A stretch of DNA of 64,000 bases from Siphonodentalium dalli (taxonomy: Eukaryota > Mollusca > Scaphopoda > Gadilida > Siphonodentaliidae), in NCBI GenBank assembly GCA_032622095.1, contig CP136061.1, forward strand, positions 10,243,287 through 10,307,286, given 5' to 3'. Shown one piece after another: positions 46,201 to 58,200 of the stretch. Each line of letters begins with the position of its first letter. Positions within the stretch are counted from its first letter, which is position 1. Under the pieces are notes generated by a model. It worked only from the letters and a program-made list of their open reading frames with translations, was not told the origin of the DNA and ran no database searches. A program made the position numbers and the translations under genes.

Positions 46201-49200
46201 CATACCACTAGTTATAGAGGCCACCGGGAAACATCCATCATACCAGTAGTTATAGAGGCCACCGGGAAACATCCATCATACCAGTAGTTATAGAGGCCAC
46301 CGGGAAACATCCATCATACCAGTAGTTATAGAGGCCACCGGGAAACATCCATCATACCAGTAGTTATAGAGGCCACCGGGAAACATCCATCATACCAGTA
46401 GTTATAGAGGCCACCGGGAAACATCTATGATACCAGTAGTTATAGGGGCCACCGGGAAACATCCATCATACCAGTAGTTATAGGGGCCACCGGGAAACAT
46501 CTATCATACCAGTAGTTATAGAGGCCACCGGGAAACATCCATCATACCAGTAGTTATAGAGGCCACCGGGAAACATCCATCATACCAGTAGTTATAGAGG
46601 CCACCGGGAAACATCCATCATACCAGTAGTTATAGAGGCCACCGGGAAACATCCATCATACCAGTAGTTATAGAGGCCACCGGGAAACATCCATCATACC
46701 AGTAGTTATAGAGGCCACCGGGAAACATCCATCATACCAGTAGTTATAGAGGCCACCGGGAAACATCCATCATACCAGTAGTTATAGAGGCCACCGGGAA
46801 ACATCCATCATACCAGTAGTTATAGAGGCCACCGGGAAACATCTATCATACCAGTAGTTATAGAGGCCACCGGGAAACATCTATCATACCAGTAGTTATA
46901 GAGGCCACCGGGAAACATCCATCATACCAGTAGTTATAGAGGCCACCGGGAAACATCCATCATACCAGTAGTTATAGAGGCCACCGGGAAACATCCATCA
47001 TACCAGTAGTTATAGAGGCCACCGGGAAACATCTATTATACCAGTAGTTATAGAGGCCACCGGGAAACATCTATGATACCAGTAGTTATAGGGGCCACCG
47101 GGAAACATCCATCATACCAGTAGTTATAGAGGCCACCGGGAAACATCCATCATACCAGTAGTTATAGAGGCCACCGGGAAACATCCATCATACCAGTAGT
47201 TATAGAGGCCACCGGGAAACATCTATGATACCAGTAGTTATAGGGGCCACCGGGAAACATCCATCATACCAGTAGTTATAGGGGCTACCGGGAAACATCC
47301 ATCATACCAGTAGTTATAGAGGCCACCGGGAAACATCCATCATACCAGTAGTTATAGAGGCCACCGGGAAACATCTATGATACCAGTAGTTATAGGGGCC
47401 ACCGGGAAACATCCATCATACCAGTAGTTATAGGGGCCACCGGGAAACATCTATCATACCAGTAGTTATAGAGGCCACCGGGAAACATCCATCATACCAG
47501 TAGTTATAGAGGCCACCGGGAAACATCCATCATACCAGTAGTTATAGAGGCCACCGGGAAACATCCATCATACCAGTAGTTATAGAGGCCACCGGGAAAC
47601 ATCTATGATACCAGTAGTTATAGAGGCCACCGGGAAACATCTATCATACCACTAGTTATAGAGGCCACCGGGAAACATCTATCATACCACTAGTTATAGA
47701 GGCCACCGGGAAACATCCATCATACCAGTAGTTATAGAGGCCACCGGGAAACATCCATCATACCAGTAGTTATAGAGGCCACCGGGAAATATCCATCATA
47801 CCAGTAGTTATAGAGGCCACCGGGAAACATCCATCATACCAGTAGTTATAGAGGCCACCGGGAAACATCCATCATACCAGTAGTTATAGAGGCCACCGGG
47901 AAACATCCATCATACCAGTAGTTATAGAGGCCACCGGGAAACATCCATCATACCAGTAGTTATAGAGGCCACCGGGAAACATCCATCATACCAGTAGTTA
48001 TAGAGGCCACCGGGAAACATCCATCATACCAGTAGTTATAGAGGCCACCGGGAAACATCCATCATACCAGTAGTTATAGAGGCCACCGGGAAACATCCAT
48101 CAAACCAGTAGTTATAGAGGCCACCGGGAAACATCCATCATACCAGTAGTTATAGAGGCCACCGGGAAACATCCATCATACCAGTAGTTATAGAGGCCAC
48201 CGGGAAACATCCATCATACCAGTAGTTATAGAGGCCACCGGGAAACATCCATCATACCAGTAGTTATAGAGGCCACCGGGAAACATCCATCATACCAGTA
48301 GTTATAGAGGCCACCGGGAAACATCTATCATACCAGTAGTTATAGAGGCCACCGGGAAACATCTATCATACCAGTAGTTATAGAGGCCACCGGGAAACAT
48401 CCATCATACCAGTAGTTATAGAGGCCACCGGGAAACATCCATCATACCAGTAGTTATAGAGGCCACCGGGAAACATCCATCATACCAGTAGTTATAGAGG
48501 CCACCGGGAAACATCTATTATACCAGTAGTTATAGAGGCCACCGGGAAACATCTATGATACCAGTAGTTATAGGGGCCACCGGGAAACATCCATCATACC
48601 AGTAGTTATAGAGGCCACCGGGAAACATCCATCATACCAGTAGTTATAGAGGCCACCGGGAAACATCCATCATACCAGTAGTTATAGAGGCCACCGGGAA
48701 ACATCCATCATACCAGTAGTTATAGAGGCCACCGGGAAACATCCATCATACCAGTAGTTATAGAGGCCACCGGGAAACATCCATCATACCAGTAGTTATA
48801 GAGGCCACCGGGAAACATCCATCATACCAGTAGTTATAGAGGCCACCGGGAAACATCCATCATACCAGTAGTTATAGAGGCCACCGGGAAACATCCATCA
48901 TACCAGTAGTTATAGAGGCCACCGGGAAACATCCATCATACCAGTAGTTATAGAGGCCACCGGGAAACATCCATCATACCAGTAGTTATAGAGGCCACCG
49001 GGAAACATCCATCATACCAGTAGTTATAGAGGCCACCGGGAAACATCCATCATACCAGTAGTTATAGAGGCCACCGGGAAACATCTATGATACCAGTAGT
49101 TATAGAGGCCACCGGGAAACATCTATGATACCAGTAGTTATAGAGGCCACCGGGAAACATCTATCATACCACTAGTTATAGAGGCCACCGGGAAACATCC

Positions 49201-50180
49201 ATCATACCAGTAGTTATAGAGGCCACCGGGAAACATCCATCATACCAGTAGTTATAGAGGCCACCGGGAAACATCCATCATACCAGTAGTTATAGAGGCC
49301 ACCGGGAAACATCCATCATACCAGTAGTTATAGAGGCCACCGGGAAACATCCATCATACCAGTAGTTATAGAGGCCACCGGGAAACATCTATGATACCAG
49401 TAGTTATAGGGGCCACCGGGAAACATCCATCATACCAGTAGTTATAGGGGCCACCGGGAAACATCTATCATACCAGTAGTTATAGAGGCCACCGGGAAAC
49501 ATCCATCATACTAGTAGTTATAGAGGCCACCGGGAAACATCCATCATACCAGTAGTTATAGAGGCCACCGGGAAACATCCATCATACCAGTAGTTATAGA
49601 GGCCACCGGGAAACATCCATCATACCAGTAGTTATAGAGGCCACCGGGAAACAGCCATCATACCAGTAGTTATAGAGGCCACCGGGAAACATCCATCATA
49701 CCGGTAGTTATAGAGGCCACCGGGAAACATCCATCATACCAGTAGTTATAGAGGCCACCGGGAAACATCCATCATACCAGTAGTTATAGAGGCCACCGGG
49801 AAACATCCATCATACCAGTAATTATAGAGGCCACCGGGAAACATCTATGATACCAGTAGTTATAGAGGCCACCGGGAAACATCTATCATACCACTAGTTA
49901 TAGAGGCCACCGGGAAACATCCATCATACCAGTAGTTATAGAGGCCACCGGGAAACATCCATCATACCAGTAGTTATAGAGGCCACCGGGAAACATCCAT
50001 CATACCAGTAGTTATAGAGGCCACCGGGAAACATCCATCATACCAGTATTTATAGAGGCCACCGGGAAACATCCATCATACCAGTATTTATAGAGGCCAC
50101 CGGGAAACATCCATCATACCAGTAGTTATAGAGGCCACCGGGAAACATCCATCATACCAGTAGTTATAGAGGCCACCGGG
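43258..50180. repeat. Satellite array, 38-bp monomer, with 1482/2964-bp higher-order repeat
   Basis: About 182 units of aggccaccgggaaacatcca + tcataccagtagttatag. Marker variants show higher-order order: 'ctattata' recurs at 44071, 45553, 47035 and 48517, exactly 1482 bp (39 monomers) apart. Paired 'ctatca' units recur at 43879, 45361, 46843 and 48325. Other markers recur only every 2964 bp: gggctaccggg 44321/47285, gggaaatatcc 44821/47785, catcaaacc 45137/48101. The array is thus A-B-A-B of 39-mers. The last ~370 bp before 50180 break the register. Confidence 0.98.
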
Positions 50181-53164
50181 ATAGGATAGGATAATTTATT
50201 TACAATATACATGAATTATACAATGGCAGAAATACATAATAAGGTAAAGCAGTATATTGTCGGGGGTAGCCTAGCCCTATCGGGCTGTCTTCCTGCTGCC
50301 CCCTAAAACAGGTATAAATAATAGAATATATAGATGCTTGTATCCATATCCACGCACACGTACAGACTATAATCATATATGAAACTTTGTAGAATCCAGT
50401 ACTTAGGGCATAACAAACACAAGTATTGGTGTGGTTGTGAGCCAATCCAGACGAGTTATAAGATCGAAAATGTATTATCTCTCCATATGAATGTTTTGAA
50501 CTGTTCAGGTTTTCTAAACATATGACTATTTCCGTTCCAGTTCCAGTTCCATGGGTTTATTAGGAACAAAACAGTTAGTTTTGTGTTGCTACAACGGATT
50601 CAGGCGAGAGATACCACCATTTTGTGTTCGGTAAACACAATGAGGATCTATAAGATCGCCGGGAAGTCTCTTTGTTGAGTGAGGTTCTGGGATAATTCAG
50701 ATTAATAATATTACATATATGTAATGTTCTATGTATGTCTAGCGGTATAGGGTCATAGCCACGTTAGAGTAATCATAATAATATACGGTAGCATCTATGA
50801 TGTATGGTAGTGTATGGGCATGCTAGGAACGAGAATGCGATGTGTGTCCACTTACAGGTACGTTGTGAAGAACATTATTCGAGTAGATTTAGGATTATGT
50901 ATCGCGTATGAATATTAATGTTTGTTGTATTATAGAGCACAATCGGGACATCCTTTGTTTTTACAGCGTACATTTTCTGGGTAATTTCTCAGCATGGCTA
51001 TCTGTAAGCGCTTCTTCAATGTGTGCCTACTTTGTTGTGGGGAAGGCGTGGTGGGGTAGGTTTCCTGACCAGTCAGTTCTAGGAAGTTCCAACAGTACGG
51101 GATTCGGGTGTCTTGGGGTTGATTTTGCTCGTTTGTTGTACATCATTCCAAAAGACGCAGGCAGACGGTTATAACACCAGTCATGCATGAAAATTGAGCA
51201 ATTGAGAGTGTGTAAGTCATATATTTTAAAGATATTCTCTCTTTTAAATAGTGGATCTGTGTGACTCCTGTACTTCTTATTGCATATTATACGCAATGCT
51301 CGTTTTTGTAATAGGAATATTTTCTTGACTTCCGGAACATGACCCCATATTTGGATACCATAAACTAAGTGGCTTTGAATCAGAGCATAGTACAATGTTT
51401 TCAATGCTTTACTTGGGAAAAAGTTTTTCACCTTATTGATGCAGTAGATTGCATGTGATATTTTGGAGCAGATTACGGATATGTGGTTTTTGAATGTCAA
51501 GTTCTCATCAATGTGGATACCTAAGAATTTTGTCGAGGATTCACGCCCAAGATTTCTTATTCGGTTCAATTCAATGTTATTTAGCTTTAATTTCAAAGTA
51601 TTCCATTTTTTGTCATTGTTTTGTGGGTGTAAAAGCATATAATTGCTTTTATTAATATTAATTGAAAGTTTATTGCAGCAGCACCAATCGAATACATTGG
51701 CTAATTCATTGTTGACGTAACTTTGTACTAGTTCGCCATCTTTACCGCTTGTGAACAGTGTGGTGTCATCGGCATACGATAATATGTCCATTGTTGTAGA
51801 ATTTACCATATCATTCACGTATATTAAAAAAATAATCGGCCCAAGAATTGAGCCTTGGGGTACCCCACAGGAGGTATTCATTAGGCTAGAGGTACTTCCA
51901 CTATATTCAACGTATTGCCTCCTCTCATTCAAATAACTATGGAACCATGACATTGCTACACCCCTGATGCCATAGTGGTCAAGTTTCGATATAAGTATGT
52001 TGTGGTCGATCGTATCGAATGCTTTAGATAAATCAATAAATACAGCTAAGGTGGAATCCCGTGACGGTGTATCATTATTTTTAACGACATGATCTAGAAG
52101 GTGCATTATCGGATGAAATGTTGAGTGATTTGGTCTGAATCCATATTGGTGTTTATACAAGATTTCTTGTTTATTTAGAAAATCTATTAGTCGTTTTTGC
52201 ATAATTTTTTCAAGCAGTTTAGAGAACGATGGCAGGATACTGATTGGGCGATAATTTGTTATTTCCTTAGAATTATTTATTTTAGGAATGGGGACTACTT
52301 GGGAAATTTTCATTTTCCTTGGGAATATTAATTCCCTCTTCAAACGATAGATTAAATATATGCTTAAGTGGTGGGGCTATTATGAAGATACTCTCTTTCA
52401 TAAGTGCGGTCGATATTCCGTTGTGATCTTTGCTCATTTTCCCTTTCATAGTATAACATGTCAATATTATTTCCTGTATCGTTGTTGGTTCAATTTCGAA
52501 TTCCTTTGTTCGCCTATTTCGAAGGTAATCAGTGAATTTTTCATCATTTCCAGTGTGTATAGAGTCGCTGGTGTTTCGACCGATATTTGAAAAGTAGTCA
52601 TTGAATTTTTCGGCTATTATGTTCGGGTCAGATATCTCGGTATCGTTATCTTTAAATGTCTGTGGGTAGTTACATGATTTTTTAGTTTTATTGATGGCGT
52701 TTTTGAGAATTTTCCATGTGTTTTTTATATCATTCTTATTTTTTTCTAGACTATCGCAATAATAATTATTTTTACATTTCCTTATTAGTTTGTTATATAG
52801 TTGACGATAATTTAAATAGGCGATTTTATTTTTTTCTGAAGGTGCCTTCAGTTTATTAGAGTATAATTCTTGCTTAGTAATAGAGGATTTTATTAGTCCA
52901 GATGTCATCCATGGTTCGCGCTTTATATATTTTTTGGGTACATTTCGTGTTATTAATGGAAAAGCTAGATCATGCGCGTTCATATATATGTCTAAAAACA
53001 ATTCATATGCCTTATCGGGGGAGTTACAATTGAGAACTGAGTCGAATTTACATGATTTTAACAAGTTTTTGAAAATATTGACATTATTTGGGTTGTAGTT
53101 CCTATACGTGACTTTTTTATGAGAGGGTTTTATGGGTTTGTGTTTGTTTGATTCGGAAAGGAAT
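50181..53164 (-). mobile_element. 5'-truncated LINE inserted in the 38-bp satellite
   Basis: About 2.98 kb on the minus strand. The 3' end at 50181 has an (ATCCT)-like repeat tail and a 750-bp 3' UTR. The coding part runs from 50930 up to the right border. Satellite stops at 'ccaccggg' (50180) and resumes with 'acatcc' at 53165, almost in register, so the element entered one satellite monomer with little or no target duplication. The endonuclease region is missing (5' truncation, usual for LINEs). A second copy of the 3' UTR lies in the opposite direction at 53410-53955. Confidence 0.9.
50930..53160 (-). pseudogene. LINE reverse transcriptase, truncated and frameshifted
   Basis: The reading starts inside the truncated N-terminal linker (KPIKPSHKKVTYRNYN...), continues through REPWMTSGLI and LNYRQLYNKLIRKCK, changes frame near 52320-52335, then gives the RT domain: VVPIPKINN, ITNYRPISILPSFSKLLE, VFIDLSKAFDTIDHNIL, CGVPQGSILGPIIFLIYVND and the catalytic YADDT (about codon 190 of the second frame). 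A TAG and another frame change near 51027 precede the terminal segment, which ends with RCKNKGCPDCAL and a stop at 50930-50932. At least two frameshifts make it inactive. GVPQGS...YADD fits CR1/Jockey-type LINEs. Upstream the open frame runs on into satellite, adding about 30 meaningless residues. Confidence 0.9.
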
Positions 53165-53275
53165 ACATCCATCATACCAGTAGTTATAGAGGCCACCGGG
53201 AAACATCCATCATACCAGTAGTTATAGAGGCCACCGGGAAACATCTATGATACCAGTAGTTATAGAGGCCACCAG
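53165..53275. repeat. Right-hand remnant of the 38-bp satellite
   Basis: Three monomers of the same satellite as 43258-50180, separated from the main array by the LINE. The array ends at 'ggccacc' followed by unrelated sequence. Confidence 0.97.
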
Positions 53276-53408
53276 AGCAATCAGTAAAAGTCTGGACAAA
53301 TGGATAGAGGAAATAGCAGCTCCTCTCAATAAATATGAAATCCAGAAAGTAGCCATGTTAGGAACGTCCCGCATTCTGCGAACATTTACATCAATCAAGA
53401 AAATATAG
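53276..53408 (+). pseudogene. Fragment of a retroelement-like protein end
   Basis: Directly after the last satellite unit is an open stretch reading AISKSLDKWIEEIAAPLNKY then EIQKVAMLGTSRILRTF, ending at a stop near 53408. The 'VQ/IQK..LLGTA(R/K)ILR' ending resembles the end of proteins encoded by some molluscan/cnidarian retroelements, from memory only. No start or catalytic domain is present. Confidence 0.35.
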
Positions 53409-53409
53409 A

Positions 53410-53955
53410 TGCATTGTGACTTAGTATAGTTTACCGAACAGACAATGCAATCTTACTGACCTCCACTAGAGTGAATATAATAGAGAAACAGAGCATACTA
53501 CTAATAATGCAAAATCATAATTGTTCTCGACACTAACATACATATAAACATTACATATATGTAATACTGTTAATTTGAATATCCCAACACCTCACTCAAC
53601 AAAAAGACTTTCCAGCGATATATATAGATAATTCCTATCTTACTTACTTAACTAAAGACGGCGGTATCTTACAATTCGTCTGGGTCGTCTCACAGCCACA
53701 CCAATACTTGTCTGTGATATGCCCCAAAACTAGTTTCTAGTTAGTTTTATACACGATAATACATGTAGTCTGTACGTATGCGTGGATAAAAATACAAGCC
53801 ATCTATGCAAATAATTATAGTGATACTTGTTTTAGGGGGTAGCAGGAAGACAGCCCGATAGGGCTAGGCTAACCCCCAACAATATATACAACATTTATAT
53901 TATTATATGTTACTGTCATTGTATTATTCATGTGTATATTGTAAATAAATTATCT
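53410..53955 (+). mobile_element. 3' UTR fragment of the same LINE family, opposite orientation
   Basis: Plus-strand sequence matching the reverse complement of the 3' UTR of the LINE at 50181-53164. Shared blocks include acattacatatatgtaat, cctcactcaacaaa, gcaggaagacagcccgatag and gtaaataaattat at the end. It is more diverged than expected for a recent duplicate, so it is an older, strongly 5'-truncated copy. Together with the minus-strand copy it makes an inverted LINE pair about 3 kb apart. Confidence 0.8.
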
Positions 53956-53961
53956 TATAAT

Positions 53962-54466
53962 AGTTATGTGGGCATTCTACAAAGAATGCCAAACACCACT
54001 CACTCACTCACTCACTCACTCACTCAGAGTTGGGCGCGAACTTCACCCAAATGATAGACTTTATATGACACAAAATCTCCTTGCAAATCAAAGGAGAGTG
54101 ATACTGAAGAGAAAACAAATCACAGATGAAGAGCTTGAAACCATCAAGTTGGATGTAATCACAGAGATTGACAATGAATCACCACATGAGGGAGAATCGA
54201 ATGTACAAACACCAAATGAGACAAATGTAACAGAAATAAATATAACAAATATGCCAAACGAACAAGCATGTACATGTTACAGTGAAGTAATTCAATTGGT
54301 AGCGCCCTCCAACGGATTTTGGACCAAGATGCAGGAGAGAATTATGGGCTCTGGTTGGTTAATAGTATTTTCGATATTTAAACATATAAAATACGTGCAA
54401 TCACTCCTCTTGAAATTTGAGATGCCAAACAAAACATTGGCACATTGTAAAGCACGTGGTTCCTAG
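53962..54466 (+). pseudogene. Fragment with LINE-like N-terminal ORF (RELHPNDRLYMTQNLLANQ)
   Basis: 166 open codons. After a low-complexity start from an (ACTC)n run, it reads GRELHPNDRLYMTQNLLANQ and RVILKRKQITDEELETIK, followed by an acidic Asn/Thr/Glu-rich linker. The first block resembles a linker found in proteins of several invertebrate retroelements, recalled only in general form. No RT or nuclease motif follows, and the last 40 codons look non-coding. It may be exapted debris; function unknown. Codon composition does not distinguish it. Confidence 0.35.
53997..54025. repeat. (ACTC)n microsatellite
   Basis: Seven tandem actc units after 'gccaaacacc'. They give the THSLTHSL start of the adjoining open frame. 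Confidence 0.95.
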
Positions 54467-55241
54467 ATTATACACTTTGCGCGGATGCCAATCCTGGTGA
54501 TCATGTACTCATTATCACAATTCGTGGATAGTCAGGTTAATCCAGTACGCAGAGTTAATTTTATGTTGGAATCCTCGCTTATTAGAAAATAAAACGTTCA
54601 TATTTTGGATCAATTAACACACCTATCATTTGCGCGGCTATTGTCCGGTCAGTTTGCTGGTCGCATGGTGAGAATCGGTCCACGGCAAGAGGAGTAAAGC
54701 TATTTCGAAGTAGAGTAGCCATTCGGCGAAATGTTCGGTTTCGTTTTTAAAAAGCACAAAGACGTTGTAGACGTGTTAATTTCGACTAATTTTCGAGAAC
54801 GCTAAAATGTGATACTAATACGTTGTAGTGGTGCTCAACGAAATTGACAACTGTTAGACTGTTGCGCAACATTAGGGTGTTCTTGTGAAGTTGGAGGAAT
54901 GTATAGCACAAAGGAAATTGTCAATTGATAAAAAGTAACGTGTGGCTATTTTATCTTTAGAGTTAGTACAGAAACGTATTTGTAACGTTTGTACATCGTG
55001 CGCGCAATTGTCTGCGGTACATACCAACTCCATAATAGGTTTATCTATTTGTTCCACGTTATTCATTATTGATACAAAAAGGTCTATAATAGGAACATTA
55101 CACCTTATAACGGATTTATGGATTCTCAAGAGCATGGCTCTACTATAGGTATATCACCAGTCATCACACATTTTATGAAGACAAATATGGCCACTGGCGA
55201 ACATCTATGATATTAAATCACTCCGGCGGCCAGATTAGCAC
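54467..55241. other. No gene recognised
   Basis: Between the LINE-like fragment and the 29-bp satellite. Open frames on both strands (near 54872-55148) have no family motif and overlap each other. Confidence 0.55.
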
Positions 55242-58200
55242 AATAAATATATCTACAGGGAGAATCCTTCTATAAATATATCTACAGGGAGAATCCTTCT
55301 ATAAATATATCTACAGGGAGAATCCTTCTATAAATATATCTACAGGGAGAACCCTTCTATAAATATATCTACAGGGAGAATCCTTCTATAAATATATCTA
55401 CAGGGAGATTCCTTCTATAAATATATCTACAGGGAGAATCCTTCTATAAATATATCTACATGGAGAATCATTCTATAAATATATCTACATGGAGAATCCT
55501 TCTATAAATATATCTACAGGGAGATTCCTTCTATAAATATATCTACAGGGAGAATCCTTCTATAAATATATCTACAGGGAGATTCCTTCTATAAATATAT
55601 CTACATGGAGAATCATTCTATAAATATATCTACATGGAGAATCCTTTTATAAATATATCTACAGGGAGATTCCTTCTATAAATATATCTACAGGGAGATT
55701 CCTTCTATAAATATATCTACAGGGAGATTCCTTCTATAAATATATCTACATGGAGAATCATTCTATAAATATATCTACATGGAGAATCCTTTTATAAATA
55801 TATCTACAGGGAGATTCCTTCTATAAATATATCTACAGGGAGATTCCTTCTATAAATATATCTACAGGGAGAATCCTTCTATAAATATATCTACAGGGAG
55901 AATCCTTCTATAAATATATCTACAGGGAGATTCCTTCTATAAATATATCTACATGGAGAATCATTCTATAAATATATCTACATGGAGAATCCTTTTATAA
56001 ATATATCTACAGGGAGATTCCTTCTATAAATATATCTACAGGGAGAATCCTTCTATAAATATATCTACAGGGAGATTCCTTCTATAAATATATCTACATG
56101 GAGAATCATTCTATAAATATATCTACAGGGAGATTCCTTCTATAAATATATCTACATGGAGAATCATTCTATAAATATATCTACAGGGAGATTCCTTCTA
56201 TAAATATATCTACAGGGAGAATCCTTCTATAAATATATCTACAGGGAGATTCCTTCTATAAATATATCTACATGGAGAATCATTCTATAAATATATCTAC
56301 ATGGAGAATCCTTTTATAAATATATCTACAGGGAGATTCCTTCTATAAATATATCTACAGGGAGATTCCTTCTATAAATATATCTACAGGGAGAATCCTT
56401 CTATAAATATATCTACAGGGAGAATCCTTCTATAAATATATCTACAGGGAGAATCCTTCTATAAATATATCTACAGGGAGAATCCTTCTATAAATATATC
56501 TACAGGGAGAATCCTTCTATAAATATATCTACAGGGAGAATCATTCTATAAATATATCTACAGGGAGAATCCTTCTATAAATATATCTACAGGGAGAATC
56601 CTTCTATAAATATATCTACAGGGAGAATCCTTCTATAAATATATCTACAGGGAGAATCCTTCTATAAATATATCTACAGGGAGAATCCTTCTATAAATAT
56701 ATCTACAGGGAGAATCCTTCTATAAATATATCTACAGGGAGAATCCTTCTATAAATATATCTACATGGAGAATCCTTCTATAAATATATATACAGGGAGA
56801 ATCCTTCTATAAATATATCTACAGGGAGAATCCTTCTATAAATATATCTACAGGGAGAATCCTTCTATAAATATATCTACAGGGAGAATCCTTCTATAAA
56901 TATATCTACAGGGAGAATCCTTCTATAAATATATCTACAGGGAGAATCCTTCTATAAATATATCTACAGGGAGAATCCTTCTATAAATATATCTACAGGG
57001 AGAATCCTTCTATAAATATATATACAGGGAGAATCCTTCTATAAATATATCTACAGGGAGAATCATTCTATAAATATATCTACAGGGAGAATCCTTCTAT
57101 AAATATATCTACAGGGAGAATCCTTCTATAAATATATCTACAGGGAGAATCCTTCTATAAATATATCTACAGGGAGAATCCTTCTATAAATATATCTACA
57201 GGGAGAATCCTTCTATAAATATATCTACAGGGAGATTCCTTCTATAAATATATCTACAGGGAGAATCCTTCTATAAATATATCTACAGGGAGAATCCTTC
57301 TATAAATATATCTACAGGGAGAATCCTTCTATAAATATATCTACAGGGAGAATCCTTCTATAAATATATCTACAGGGAGATTCCTTCTATAAATATATCT
57401 ACAGGGAGATTCCTTCTATAAATATATCTACAGGGAGAATCCTTCTATAAATATATCTAGAGGGAGAATCCTTCTATAAATATATATACATGGAGAATCC
57501 TTCTATAAATATATCTACAGGGAGAATCCTTCTATAAATATATCTACAGGGAGAATCCTTCTATAAATATATCTAGAGGGAGAATCCTTCTATAAATATA
57601 TATACATGGAGAATCCTTCTATAAATATATCTACAGGGAGAATCATTCTATAGATATATCTACAGGGAGAATCCTTCTATAAATATATCTACATGGAGAA
57701 TCCTTCTATAAATATATCTACAGGGAGAATCCTTCTATAAATATATCTACAGGGAGAATCCTTCTATAAATATATATACAGGGAGAATCCTTCTATAAAT
57801 ATATCTACAGGGAGAATCCTTCTATAAATATATCTACAGGGAGAATCCTTCTATAAATATATCTACGGTGAGAATCCTTCTATAAATATATCTACAGAGA
57901 GAATCCTTCTATAAATATATCTACAGGGAGAATCCTTCTATAAATATATCTACAGGGAGAATCCTTCTATAAATATATCTACATGGAGAATCCTTCTATA
58001 AATATATCTACAGGGAGAATCCTTCTATAAATATATATACAGGGAGATTCCTTCTATAAATATATCTACAGGGAGAATCCTTCTATAAATATATCTACAG
58101 GGAGAATCCTTCTATAAATATATCTACAGGGAGAATCCTTCTATAAATATATCTACAGTGAGAATCCTTCTATAAATATATCTACAGGGAGAATCCTTCT

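Noticed and set aside
52282-53244. LINE ORF beginning with a satellite-coded N-terminus
   Set aside because: The first ~30 codons are satellite sequence read by chance after insertion, not a real fusion protein.
54872-55148. Possible upstream RENBP exon on the minus strand
   Set aside because: The translation has no resemblance to RENBP segments and lacks suitable splice borders.
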